From NCBI RefSeq assembly GCF_025639805.1, contig NZ_CP106735.1, positions 1,428,001 to 1,492,000 of the forward strand: 64,000 nt of DNA. The letters are read 5' to 3'. The stretch is from Reichenbachiella carrageenanivorans (GTDB taxonomy: Bacteria > Bacteroidota > Bacteroidia > Cytophagales > Cyclobacteriaceae). The stretch's first letter is position 1, and the number at the start of each line of letters is the position of its first letter. The position numbers and the translations under genes are program-made. The notes under the pieces were generated by a model. It was not told the DNA's origin. It saw only the letters and a program-made list of their open reading frames with translations, and made no database searches. This document shows, piece by piece, positions 43,845 through 52,695 of the stretch.

Positions 43845-44396
43845 TTAAAAATTTAATGGCGCACTAGCAAATGCGCTGTAGATTTTGTCTTTGTCGGAAA
43901 GGATTAATTCCTCCTCATCCAACATCCAGTTTATATTTAGTGTAGGGTCATTGTAGCACACTCCATCCTCATGATCTGGCGCATAGAAGTTGTCTATGGC
44001 ATAAAATATCTCGGCCTCTTTTGAGAGCACCAGAAACCCATGCGCAAAGCCTTTGGGAACATAGAGTTGATTCTTTTTTTCTTCGGAGAGTATGGTCGAA
44101 TAATGCTGACCAAAGGTTGGTGATTTTTTTCTGAGATCAATAATGACGTCTTGTATTTCGCCTTTCGTGGCAGTTACTAGTTTGGCTTGTGCATGTGGAG
44201 GTGTCTGAAAGTGCATTCCGCGTAGTACCCCTTTGGCAGACTTGGAACAGTTGAATTGCACGGGCTTAAAGTCAATGCCAGTCTTCGATTCGAACGTTTG
44301 TATATTAAACCATTCGAAAAAATAGCCCCGTTTGTCGTTGTGTATCGTAGGGTTTATCAAAAAGGCTCCAGAGAGCGGGAGAGCTTCTATTTTCAT
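43845..44396 (-). CDS. rfbC: dTDP-4-dehydrorhamnose 3,5-epimerase
   Basis: A 183-residue cupin-fold epimerase of the dTDP-rhamnose pathway. Motifs [40 protein letters not shown] (with the catalytic His), and [17 protein letters not shown] are standard. It overlaps rfbA by 4 bases. rfbB and rfbD are not in the window and must be elsewhere if dTDP-L-rhamnose is made. Confidence 0.95.
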   Translation of the reverse strand: MKIEALPLSGAFLINPTIHNDKRGYFFEWFNIQTFESKTGIDFKPVQFNCSKSAKGVLRGMHFQTPPHAQAKLVTATKGEIQDVIIDLRKKSPTFGQHYSTILSEEKKNQLYVPKGFAHGFLVLSKEAEIFYAIDNFYAPDHEDGVCYNDPTLNINWMLDEEELILSDKDKIYSAFASAPLNF

Positions 44397-45253
44397 TTTA
44401 ATAAATTTAATAGATAAGTGCCATATCCACTTTTGATTAGCGGTGTAGCTATTTGCTCAAGCTGCTGGGCATCAATGTAATTCATTTTGTAGGCGACTTC
44501 TTCGATGCATCCTATTTTCAACCCCTGACGCTCTTCGATAATTTGCACAAATGAGCCTGCCTCGTTGAGGGAGGAAAAAGTGCCTGTGTCTAACCAAGCA
44601 GTACCTCGGTCTAATATCTGAACGCTTAATTTTTTCTGGTTGAGGTATTGGTTGTTTACCTCCGTGATTTCTAATTCACCTCTTGGGCTAGGTTTGATCG
44701 ATTCGCTGATTTCTACCACTTGGTTATCGTAGAAATAAAGCCCAGGTACAGCGAAGTTAGATTTAGGGTTTTGTGGCTTTTCTTCGATAGAGATGACTTG
44801 ATTGGATTTGTCAAACGCTACTACTCCGTACCTTTCGGGATCTTGTACGTGATAGGCAAATACAATTCCGCCATTTGGATCTATGCATTGTTGCAGTTTT
44901 TTGGATATACCTGAGGCATAAAAAATATTATCGCCTAGAATAAGCGCTACTTTGTCCTGCCCTATAAATTCTTTGCCAATAATAAAAGCTTGGGCTAGGC
45001 CTTCTGGTTTTTCTTGAACGGCATATTGAAAGTTACAACCCATTTGGCTGCCGTCGCCCAATAGACTTTCAAACATGGGCAAATCTCGTGGAGTAGATAT
45101 GATTAGAATATCCCTAATACCAGCCAGCATCAAAGTGGACAGGGGGTAGTATATCATGGGTTTGTCAAATACGGGCAATATCTGCTTGCTCACAGCTACA
45201 GTGAGTGGGTGTAACCGAGTTCCTGATCCGCCTGCCAAAATGATTCCTTTCAT
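44393..45253 (-). CDS. rfbA: Glucose-1-phosphate thymidylyltransferase
   Basis: A 286-residue nucleotidyltransferase that makes dTDP-glucose. The signature [16 protein letters not shown] is at the N-terminus, with [30 protein letters not shown] near 110 and the later [20 protein letters not shown]. It is the first gene, in transcription order, of the polysaccharide locus. Only 32 bases separate it from the upstream lipoprotein gene, so the locus promoter is not resolved. Confidence 0.96.
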   Translation of the reverse strand: MKGIILAGGSGTRLHPLTVAVSKQILPVFDKPMIYYPLSTLMLAGIRDILIISTPRDLPMFESLLGDGSQMGCNFQYAVQEKPEGLAQAFIIGKEFIGQDKVALILGDNIFYASGISKKLQQCIDPNGGIVFAYHVQDPERYGVVAFDKSNQVISIEEKPQNPKSNFAVPGLYFYDNQVVEISESIKPSPRGELEITEVNNQYLNQKKLSVQILDRGTAWLDTGTFSSLNEAGSFVQIIEERQGLKIGCIEEVAYKMNYIDAQQLEQIATPLIKSGYGTYLLNLLK

Positions 45254-45285
45254 CTAAATATATAGTCTTCTGAGGTGTAGTAGGT

Positions 45286-45720
45286 TTAGCAATCTGTGCT
45301 TTCTAGGCTTATTTTGGCTGAGCAGCCATTGGAAAGAGGCAAGTCAATGATCATGTCAGATTCCGATACATCAGAAACGGGTAGGTCATAAGGGTCGCCA
45401 TTTGACGGATCAAGTCTGATTTTTCCATCCTTTGCCTCAAAGTCTCCTGTTTCGCTATTGGGGCTGCCGTCAAAATTGGCAGTGAGTGAGTAAGTGCCAT
45501 CTCTTCCCAAAACAAGAGTCATGCATGAGACACATTCAGATAAATCTCTTTTGCATTCTAGGTCACCGTTGTCTAGCGGGTCTGAGCAGCCAGATCTCAC
45601 AATGTTGGTGCCAAGCCATGTGCCTAGTATTACACTTTCGGTACTGTCTTCACCACAGCTGGTTATTGTCATGTGACCGACTAGTACCAGTCCTAGCAGC
45701 ACATATTTTATATCTTTCAT
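45286..45720 (-). CDS. Cysteine-rich hypothetical lipoprotein
   Basis: With ATG at 45720 the protein has 144 residues and a lipoprotein signal ending at ITSC (Cys21). The mature part contains a Cys-rich stretch (GCSDP, ECKRDLSECVSC), then a beta-rich segment (LVLGRDGTYSLTANF) reminiscent of lipocalin-like proteins, and Cys near the C-terminus. Function is unknown. An upstream in-frame extension of 66 codons exists but is rich in Arg and Cys and overlaps the DUF4920 gene, so it is not accepted. Confidence 0.65.
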   Translation of the reverse strand: MKDIKYVLLGLVLVGHMTITSCGEDSTESVILGTWLGTNIVRSGCSDPLDNGDLECKRDLSECVSCMTLVLGRDGTYSLTANFDGSPNSETGDFEAKDGKIRLDPSNGDPYDLPVSDVSESDMIIDLPLSNGCSAKISLESTDC

Positions 45721-45776
45721 AAGGCAGGATAATTTTAGAGAATCCAAAATTAGGTATTCGTAGGGTAAAAGGGAAT

Positions 45777-46253
45777 TTAATCTCGAATGATTACACCTGT
45801 TGCTACAAAATTGTACCCGACCTGTGGTTCTGTGATCGAAGCGATATCGGCTTCTGATGCTCCTGCATCTTGTGCGTAGTGCTGTAGTTCGGCCACAGAA
45901 GTTTCTTGTTTTATACAATAGCCTTGTACGGTGGCTGTTTTGCCTTCTTCTCCGTTTTTGGGCACAAAAAATCCGTAATCTTTGAACGTTACTCTTAGGG
46001 GATCGTCTTGATCCGTTTTGAGCTGCATCCAGCAGCCTTTGACTGCACAGGTTTTTTCTATTGGCCCAGATAGAGTCATCCAGACGGAATCAGATTTAGA
46101 CATCAGTTTAGGTAGATTGGAAATGTCTGAGACGGCTGTTGGGTCAAATGTTTTCCCATATACCTTACTGGTTTGTGGTTGTTGTTTGGGTTCATTTTTC
46201 CAACAAGAAAAGATTAAAACACAGCCAAGAAAAAGAAGGCTCACATTTTTCAT
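45777..46253 (-). CDS. DUF4920 lipoprotein
   Basis: A 158-residue lipoprotein with lipobox IFSC (Cys17). The mature domain carries GPIEKTCAVKGCWMQLK and later VQGYCIKQETSVAELQHYA, hallmarks of the DUF4920 family of Bacteroidota. Two conserved cysteines (CAVKGC) may bind metal or form a disulfide. The function is not established. It overlaps the GH3 gene by 4 bases. Confidence 0.8.
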   Translation of the reverse strand: MKNVSLLFLGCVLIFSCWKNEPKQQPQTSKVYGKTFDPTAVSDISNLPKLMSKSDSVWMTLSGPIEKTCAVKGCWMQLKTDQDDPLRVTFKDYGFFVPKNGEEGKTATVQGYCIKQETSVAELQHYAQDAGASEADIASITEPQVGYNFVATGVIIRD

Positions 46254-47356
46254 TCGAAAGTTGATTTGAGTTTCATGATACGGTTGTAGGAGGTCTGAAT
46301 TCGGTCAACAGAAATCTCTCCAGAAGTGACATAGTTGCTTATGATTGTATGAATCTGTGAAGGGGTTCTTCTTTCATTACCTGGCACGTTATTGCAAAAA
46401 AGCATGACATCTACTCCTGCATGGATGGCCATTTTGATCGATTCCTCAAATCCAAAGTTTTTTGATATGGCATGCATTTGCATGTCGTCGGTGAAAACCA
46501 CGCCTTCGTAACCGAGTACGCCTCGCAGGATGTTGCTGATGATGTAGGGGGATAGTGTTGCTGGCAATTTGGACGGATCCAAATGTTCGTTGATGATGTG
46601 AGCAGTCATGACACCATCGATCCTGCCAGAGTCAAGCAGGTATTTGTATGGCATTAGTTCGGCGAATTGCCATGTATTGCTTACGTCGGCCACACCTAGG
46701 TGTGAATCATTTTTAGAACTTCCATGCCCAGGAAAGTGCTTGAGCGTGGTCAGTACGCCATTGGAGCGGTGCACATCTATGACCGCTTGTGCATGAGCGG
46801 CTACGATCTTGGGGTCGTTTGAATAACTGCGCCCCAGCTTGGCAATGACAGGATTGTCTGGATTGATCGCCACATCTACATCTGGCGCATAGTTTAGGTT
46901 GAATCCAAATTCGTTCAGTGTCGAGGCCGTATTGTTGGCATAGAAAGTTGTTGTGTCTAGGTTATTCATAGCACCCAGCTCACCCGCTTGTTTGGTTTCA
47001 GGAAAACCGTATTTGGGCTTGAGCCGATTGACACGCCCTCCTTCTTCGTCTATGCTTATAAATAGCGGAATAGTGGCGGCTTCAGTAAGCAGGTCGATGG
47101 TTCTTTTGAGTTGTTTTTTGGGATGTTCGGTGTTGATATTTTTTTCGAAAAAGATTACTCCCCCTACTTTCCCAGCTTTGATTTCATCCAAGATATTAGC
47201 GTCTTTTTCGAGGTATGAATAGTCGCCAATTCCTGTCAGAATCATCTGGCCGATCATTACATCAAGACTTATAGAATCCTTTTCGGTCTCTAGGGTTTGC
47301 GCAATAGCAGTTATGGAGTATAGCGCGATACACGCCAAGGCAAATAATTTCTTCAT
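46250..47356 (-). CDS. Exported GH3 beta-N-acetylhexosaminidase (NagZ-like)
   Basis: A 368-residue family 3 glycosidase with a signal peptide from the ATG at 47356. Visible family motifs are IDEEGGRVNRLKPKYGFPE, LKHFPGHGSSKNDSHLG (the His/Asp dyad loop of NagZ-type enzymes) and the nucleophile Asp in VVFTDDMQMHAIS. It likely cleaves GlcNAc from peptidoglycan or chitin fragments in the periplasm. Only the N-terminal TIM-barrel domain is present. A TTG/ATG nine codons upstream is less likely because it precedes the signal peptide. Confidence 0.88.
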   Translation of the reverse strand: MKKLFALACIALYSITAIAQTLETEKDSISLDVMIGQMILTGIGDYSYLEKDANILDEIKAGKVGGVIFFEKNINTEHPKKQLKRTIDLLTEAATIPLFISIDEEGGRVNRLKPKYGFPETKQAGELGAMNNLDTTTFYANNTASTLNEFGFNLNYAPDVDVAINPDNPVIAKLGRSYSNDPKIVAAHAQAVIDVHRSNGVLTTLKHFPGHGSSKNDSHLGVADVSNTWQFAELMPYKYLLDSGRIDGVMTAHIINEHLDPSKLPATLSPYIISNILRGVLGYEGVVFTDDMQMHAISKNFGFEESIKMAIHAGVDVMLFCNNVPGNERRTPSQIHTIISNYVTSGEISVDRIQTSYNRIMKLKSTFE

Positions 47357-47403
47357 ACTTTTAAACCTAAAATGTGAATGCAATATAAGTAACTAAAACT
47401 GTT

Positions 47404-47411
47404 TACTTTTG
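47404..47411 (+). promoter_or_regulatory. Candidate -7 promoter box for dxs
   Basis: TACTTTTG matches the TAnnTTTG consensus and lies about 75 bases before the dxs ATG in a divergent intergenic region. A -33 element at the usual distance was not clear. Confidence 0.35.
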
Positions 47412-47484
47412 CAGGCACTTTGCCTTTTGGTACAGACAATGCCACTTTTTTGGTGCTTTGAATTTATAACAGTACATTTAGTTT

Positions 47485-49398
47485 ATGCAAATCGAGCCCG
47501 GTAAGTTACTCGCCCAAATCAACTCTCCCGCGGACATGAAGAGCCTCGATGCTGTCCAACTGGTCAAGCTATCTGATGAACTTCGTCAATACATTGTAGA
47601 TGTGGTTTCGGTATATGGTGGCCATTTTGGTGCCAGTTTGGGAGTGGTGGAGCTTACGGTAGCTCTACACCATGTGTTCAATACACCCGAAGATCAATTG
47701 GTTTGGGATGTAGGCCATCAGGCCTATGGACACAAAATCCTAACTGGCCGGAGAGACCAATTTCATACCAATAGGTTTTATAATGGACTGTCTGGTTTTC
47801 CAAAAAGGAAAGAAAGCGAATATGATGCTTTTGGAGTAGGGCATTCATCTACCTCCATTTCGGCAGCTCTAGGGATGGCTGAGGCCTCTCGTCATAAAAA
47901 TGAAAAGCAAAAGCAACATATTGCTGTGATTGGAGACGGGGCCATGACTGGAGGTATGGCCTTCGAAGCGATGAACCATGCGGGTGTGTCTAAATCGAAT
48001 TTGCTCATTATCCTTAATGATAATTGCATGTCGATTGATCCAAATGTGGGCGCGCTTCGAGATTATCTTACAGACATTACTACCTCTAAGACGTATAACA
48101 AAATGCGTGATGAGGTGTGGAATATATTGGGTAAAATCAGCAAGTTTGGGCCAAATGCCCAAGAAATAGGTTCTAAGGTAGAAAGCAGTGTCAAGTCTTT
48201 TCTGCTTAAGCAGAGCAACCTCTTCGAATCACTTAACTTAAGATATTTTGGGCCTATCGACGGGCATGATGTGAATCACTTGGTCAGTGTTTTGAATGAT
48301 CTAAAAGATATTCCTGGTCCTAAAATATTGCACTGCCTTACCAAAAAAGGCAAGGGTTATTCCTTGGCGGAAAAAGATCAAACCAAATGGCACGCGCCAG
48401 GTACTTTCGACAAGTTTACAGGGGAGATTCATAAAAAAGTATACGAGACGCCACAGCCACCTAAATACCAAGAAGTATTTGGTCATACGATTGTGGAGTT
48501 AGCCGAAAAGAACCACAAAATCATGGGCATTACCCCAGCGATGCCTTCTGGCTCGTCGTTGAACATCATGATGAAAGTGATGCCAGATCGAGCCTACGAT
48601 GTAGGTATAGCGGAGCAGCATGCCGTTACTTTTTCTGCAGGTCTGGCTACTCAAGGGTTAGTGCCGTTTTGCAATATCTATTCTACTTTTATGCAACGGG
48701 CCTATGATCAGGTCATTCATGATGTAGCTATTCAGAATTTGAATGTAGTTTTTTGTTTGGATCGCGCTGGTTTTGCTGGGGCTGATGGCCCTACCCATCA
48801 TGGCAACTACGATATATCTTTTTTCAGGTGCATACCAAATATGGTAGTATCTGCCCCGATGAATGAAGCCGAGTTGAGAAACCTAATGTACACAGCGCAA
48901 TTGCCAGATCAAGGGCCGTTTTCGATCCGATACCCAAGAGGCAACGGTGTAATGCCTGATTGGAAAACGCCATTTGAAGAAATAAAAATAGGTACAGGGA
49001 GAAAATTAAAAGAAGGCGACGCATTGGCTTTTCTAACCTTGGGTCATGTGGGTAATTATGCCACTGAGGCTGGCGAAAAGTTACAAAAAGAGGGCTTAGA
49101 TGTTGCGCATTATGACATGCGATTTGCCAAGCCACTGGATGAGTCCATGTTGCATGATGTTTTCCATAATTACAAATATGTGATTACAGTAGAAGACGGC
49201 TGCCTGCAGGGAGGATTCGGTAGTGCTATACTAGAGTTTATGGCAGACCACGGTTACCAGAGCAAAGTGGTAAGGTTAGGTATTCCTGATGAAGTAGTAG
49301 AGCATGGTACGCAAATGGAGCTTCACAAAGAATGCGGGTTTGATCCTGATGGGTTGTATCAGGCTGCCAAGAAGCTACTGGTACTTCAAACGATCTAA
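47485..49398 (+). CDS. dxs: 1-deoxy-D-xylulose-5-phosphate synthase
   Basis: A 637-residue thiamine-diphosphate enzyme that joins pyruvate and glyceraldehyde 3-phosphate at the head of the MEP isoprenoid pathway. The TPP-binding segment is VIGDGAMTGGMAFEAMNHAG...NDN near 155-185. The transketolase pyrimidine domain has GIAEQHAVTFSAGLA near 380, including the catalytic Glu, and DRAGFAGADGPTHHG is also conserved. The C-terminal domain has TVEDGCLQGGFGSAI. The gene is divergent from the GH3 gene. Confidence 0.96.
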   Translation: MQIEPGKLLAQINSPADMKSLDAVQLVKLSDELRQYIVDVVSVYGGHFGASLGVVELTVALHHVFNTPEDQLVWDVGHQAYGHKILTGRRDQFHTNRFYNGLSGFPKRKESEYDAFGVGHSSTSISAALGMAEASRHKNEKQKQHIAVIGDGAMTGGMAFEAMNHAGVSKSNLLIILNDNCMSIDPNVGALRDYLTDITTSKTYNKMRDEVWNILGKISKFGPNAQEIGSKVESSVKSFLLKQSNLFESLNLRYFGPIDGHDVNHLVSVLNDLKDIPGPKILHCLTKKGKGYSLAEKDQTKWHAPGTFDKFTGEIHKKVYETPQPPKYQEVFGHTIVELAEKNHKIMGITPAMPSGSSLNIMMKVMPDRAYDVGIAEQHAVTFSAGLATQGLVPFCNIYSTFMQRAYDQVIHDVAIQNLNVVFCLDRAGFAGADGPTHHGNYDISFFRCIPNMVVSAPMNEAELRNLMYTAQLPDQGPFSIRYPRGNGVMPDWKTPFEEIKIGTGRKLKEGDALAFLTLGHVGNYATEAGEKLQKEGLDVAHYDMRFAKPLDESMLHDVFHNYKYVITVEDGCLQGGFGSAILEFMADHGYQSKVVRLGIPDEVVEHGTQMELHKECGFDPDGLYQAAKKLLVLQTI

Positions 49399-49504
49399 AT
49401 TATCAGCATATTTTGGGCGATATTGTATATCTAATTCTATCCAAGTACAGAATGTCGGAAAATACGTATATTGTATTTTGGCGTACAGCCCTCATATGAT
49501 TACC

Positions 49505-51010
49505 ATGAATAGATACATATTGGTTTGCCTATTGGCGTCGGGTCTGGGTTTGTTTTCGTGCAAACGGTCCAATCTAGATATGACTGCTCTCGAAGAGCAG
49601 GAACAAGCCGAAGACCCTACCTATGGATACAATCCTGAAAACGTACTTGATTTTGATTTGAATAAAATCAAAGAAAGAGGCTACTTCACCGCTATCGTAG
49701 ACAATAGCTCTACGGGGATGTTTCTATATAGAGGCGAACCGATGGGATATGAATATGAGCTGCTTTCCTTGTTTGCTGAACGAATGGGACTTGAGCTAAG
49801 GTTTAACATCACACCAAGTATGGGCGATGGTTTTAGAAAACTCAATTCTGGCCAAGGCGACATCTTGGCCTACAACCTGTCAGTTACTAAAGAACGTCAA
49901 GAATTCATGGATTTCACGGATCCTCACAATTTTGTCAGGCAAGTTTTGGTTCAGCGTAAGCCAGACAATTGGCGTTCTTTAAAACTCCATGAAATTGAAA
50001 AAACACTAATTAGAAACCCCATAGATCTTATCGGTAAAGAAGTGCATGTGAGGAAAGGGTCGGCTTATACTACTCGGTTGAAACACTTAGCAGAAGAAGT
50101 CGGGGGCGATATCCTAATAGTAGAAGAGTTTGATGAGTTAGAGACAGAAGCTTTGATTGAAATGGTCGCCACGGGAGAGATCGACTATACGGTATCGGAC
50201 GAAGATGTGGCTCTAGTCAACGCCAGGTACTTTCCAATACTCGATGTGCGTACGGCTATAAGTTTTCCTCAGCAGATTGCTTGGGGTGTAAGAAAACACT
50301 CGCCGCAGTTGCTCGATACGCTCAATGCATGGATTGGGCACATGAAACGCACCAATGAGTATTATGCGCTTTACGACAAATATTTTAAGAGTACTCGAAA
50401 AAGCAAGGAGATGGTGGAGAGTGACTTTTTTTCCAAAAACTCGGAGCGAATTTCACCCTACGACAGCTTAATTAAAATAGGTGCCGAAAAGCTCGGCTGG
50501 GACTGGCAACTGCTGGCTGCACAAATTTCTAAGGAATCTCGATTTGACCCTCGAGCAGAGTCTTGGGTAGGTGCCAGAGGTTTGATGCAGGTCATGCCTA
50601 GAACGGCGAATTCTTACGGCATTCATAATTTGTATAGTCCTTCGTTAAACATCAAAGCTGGGGTAAAACACCTCTTGTGGCTAGAAGACGTTTGGAAAGA
50701 AATAGATGACCCTATAGAAAAATCTAAGTTCGTTTTAGCTTCTTACAATGTAGGGCAGGGGCATGTACAGGATGCTGCTCGATTAGCTAAAAAATATGGG
50801 ACTAATCCAGAACAGTGGGAAGATGTAGCTAAGTATCTCCGACTGAAAGCAAAGAAAAAATACTATATGGATCCTGTGGTTCAGTTTGGCTATTGTCGTG
50901 GAGACGAGCCTGTGGACTATGTAGAGGATATTTTGTATAGATATGGGCGCTACCTCCAGATGGATAAGAGTGCGGCTGTGGCAGCAGATGATCAGCCAAT
51001 AGTCGAATAG
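49505..51010 (+). CDS. MltF-like membrane-bound lytic transglycosylase
   Basis: A 501-residue lipoprotein from ATG 49505 (MNRYILVCLLASGLGLFSC, Cys19). An N-terminal solute-binding-protein-like domain (about 45-285) includes VDNSSTGMFLYRGEPMGYEY. A C-terminal SLT lysozyme-like domain follows, with the catalytic Glu in QISKESRFDPRAESW and GLMQVMPRTANSYG. This two-domain order is that of MltF, which cleaves peptidoglycan glycan strands to 1,6-anhydroMurNAc ends. The frame is open upstream to 49304 but overlaps the dxs end and precedes the signal peptide. Confidence 0.88.
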   Translation: MNRYILVCLLASGLGLFSCKRSNLDMTALEEQEQAEDPTYGYNPENVLDFDLNKIKERGYFTAIVDNSSTGMFLYRGEPMGYEYELLSLFAERMGLELRFNITPSMGDGFRKLNSGQGDILAYNLSVTKERQEFMDFTDPHNFVRQVLVQRKPDNWRSLKLHEIEKTLIRNPIDLIGKEVHVRKGSAYTTRLKHLAEEVGGDILIVEEFDELETEALIEMVATGEIDYTVSDEDVALVNARYFPILDVRTAISFPQQIAWGVRKHSPQLLDTLNAWIGHMKRTNEYYALYDKYFKSTRKSKEMVESDFFSKNSERISPYDSLIKIGAEKLGWDWQLLAAQISKESRFDPRAESWVGARGLMQVMPRTANSYGIHNLYSPSLNIKAGVKHLLWLEDVWKEIDDPIEKSKFVLASYNVGQGHVQDAARLAKKYGTNPEQWEDVAKYLRLKAKKKYYMDPVVQFGYCRGDEPVDYVEDILYRYGRYLQMDKSAAVAADDQPIVE

Positions 51011-51078
51011 TTTTATTTGACACTCAGAATGTTCGGCGAAGGTATTATCTTTAGAACTCTCAAGCTTTACCAATCCCT

Positions 51079-51525
51079 ATGAACGCACAACTTCACCAAC
51101 TCTACATTGAGTATATCAAATCTAGAAAAATACGCATTCCAGAAGATCAATTCATATACTTGGCTAAACTCTACCCAGCCTTGCTGGTATGTATGAGTGA
51201 TGGCGTGCTAGATAAGGAAGAATGGGATGGGATCGTGATGGCTACCAGAGGGCTTTCTGCCGAATTTGTAAAATCACCTGAAGACGATAGAGACATGATT
51301 GCAATGTCGTTTAGAACAGAGATCAGATATCTGCTAGACAATGTGGACAAATGGAATAAGAAATTTCTTAATGCACTGCACGATGCTATCAAAGACAATA
51401 AATTAGATCAAGAATTTATATTGGAAACGATGTATTTGTTTGCCAACATAGCTGATGGGATATCAGATGAGGAACAAGAGGCGATCAACAAACTTGCTCA
51501 TCGCCTTGAGATTGATCATGCTTGA
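51079..51525 (+). CDS. TerB-like helical protein
   Basis: A 148-residue acidic protein without signal or membrane segment. It appears to be all helical, with two similar acidic segments (VCMSDGVLDKEEWDGI and ANIADGISDEEQEAINKL), each fitting the metal-binding acidic loop of TerB family proteins. TerB-like proteins are linked to stress responses and metal binding, but the role here is unknown. It converges with a small gene at 51516-51767, the two coding ends overlapping by 10 bases. Confidence 0.65.
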   Translation: MNAQLHQLYIEYIKSRKIRIPEDQFIYLAKLYPALLVCMSDGVLDKEEWDGIVMATRGLSAEFVKSPEDDRDMIAMSFRTEIRYLLDNVDKWNKKFLNALHDAIKDNKLDQEFILETMYLFANIADGISDEEQEAINKLAHRLEIDHA

Positions 51526-51767
51526 GGCTTGGGAATTTTTACTTGATCTAGATAGAAAAACACTCGGTTAGACTTGTAGTTGAGCGGTGCTATTTTTGTG
51601 ATTTCTACAGATTTGTGATTGATGAAAACCTCGAAATAATTTCCATCTAATAAGAACAAATTTACCTTGAATTCATTGTATTGAATGTCTGTAATAAACT
51701 CCCCGTTTTTGTAGATATGTTGAACTCTGTCCCCTAGGGACATATTCAGGAATTGTACTTGAGTCAT
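51516..51767 (-). CDS. Conserved small hypothetical protein
   Basis: An 83-residue basic-to-neutral protein, mostly predicted beta strands (SLGDRVQHIYKNGEFI, NLFLLDGNYFEVFIN). No known family recognised. It has an ATG, good codon use like its neighbours and a size typical of a small cytoplasmic protein. It lies upstream of and co-directional with the alpha/beta hydrolase (31 bases plus), and may form a unit with it. Confidence 0.55.
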   Translation of the reverse strand: MTQVQFLNMSLGDRVQHIYKNGEFITDIQYNEFKVNLFLLDGNYFEVFINHKSVEITKIAPLNYKSNRVFFYLDQVKIPKPQA

Positions 51768-51797
51768 TGTATCATCTTGTTGTTGTATTCAATATAC

Positions 51798-52634
51798 TTA
51801 ATAATCTAGGAAATCTTTTAGTGATTTATCGAATATTAAATCGTATTTGTCTTGTAGGATTTCGTCCAAATGGTTGTGATATTCACTGAAAAACGTGAGG
51901 TTGTTGTGCTTTCCTCCATGGATAGGTATCAATCGAGTGGTCAATGGAGCTTCTTTGCGTAATCTGACACTAGACCGGTATGGAATTAACCCATCTTTTG
52001 TACCATGAATAATGTAAATCGGGCACCTCACGTACTTGATCCAAATGTCTGTTCGGATGTGATATTTGAGTAAAATGGATAAAGGGAGGAAAAATAGCCA
52101 CCGAGAGGTGAGTTGAGAAAGGCTATAGTAGGGGGCATCAAGAATCAACATTTTGGGTTTGTTTTTAGAAGCCAACTTGGCTGCAAAGCCTGATCCCATA
52201 GATCTGCCATAGATGATAATTTTTTCTTCTGGATACCATCCTCTAACTTGATTGTAGATATATTGACTGTCTTTGTAGATGGCCTTTTCTGCACGCTTGC
52301 CAGTACTCTTGCCAAATCCCCTATAGTCGATCAACAAGACTTCGTAATCGCTCCTTGTAAAGTCGCGGGCATATTTACTCCATCCTTTGATGCTTCGTGT
52401 ATTGCCATGAAAATAGATGACAATCCCTTTAGGTTCTTTTACTGTAAAATGTAGGCCGTTTATCTTTACGTTTTCTTCCACATCGAAGAAGAGCTCTTCG
52501 AATGGGTCTTCATATTTATATTCAAAATCTTCGGGGAGTTTTTCTGGGTGAAACATGAAATACTCCTGCACCAGATAGACGATCAAGGAAAGCAAAAGAT
52601 AGGCACTTAGGCCAATAAGGAGATACTTTTCCAT
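51798..52634 (-). CDS. Membrane-anchored alpha/beta hydrolase
   Basis: A 278-residue protein from ATG 52634 with an N-terminal hydrophobic anchor (YLLIGLSAYLLLSLIVYLV). The hydrolase core has the oxyanion region IVIYFHGNTRSIKGWSKYA, the nucleophile elbow GRSMGSG, an Asp in IIHGTKDGLIPY and a His in PIHGGKHNNL. It resembles the BEM46/ABHD13-like branch. The substrate is unknown. An ATG nine codons further upstream exists but puts residues ahead of the anchor. Confidence 0.82.
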   Translation of the reverse strand: MEKYLLIGLSAYLLLSLIVYLVQEYFMFHPEKLPEDFEYKYEDPFEELFFDVEENVKINGLHFTVKEPKGIVIYFHGNTRSIKGWSKYARDFTRSDYEVLLIDYRGFGKSTGKRAEKAIYKDSQYIYNQVRGWYPEEKIIIYGRSMGSGFAAKLASKNKPKMLILDAPYYSLSQLTSRWLFFLPLSILLKYHIRTDIWIKYVRCPIYIIHGTKDGLIPYRSSVRLRKEAPLTTRLIPIHGGKHNNLTFFSEYHNHLDEILQDKYDLIFDKSLKDFLDY

Positions 52635-52695
52635 ACTTGAAAATACAGGAAATATCGACACCTCACAAATAGCCTTCTATAGACAAATCAGAAGG

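Noticed and set aside
45721..45918. 66-codon extension of the Cys-rich lipoprotein
   Set aside because: The composition (rich in Arg and Cys) is unlike neighbouring genes, and it precedes a complete lipoprotein signal and overlaps the DUF4920 gene.
49304..49504. N-terminal extension of the MltF-like gene over the dxs 3' end
   Set aside because: It lies in front of a complete lipoprotein signal peptide and its first part is the out-of-frame dxs coding sequence.
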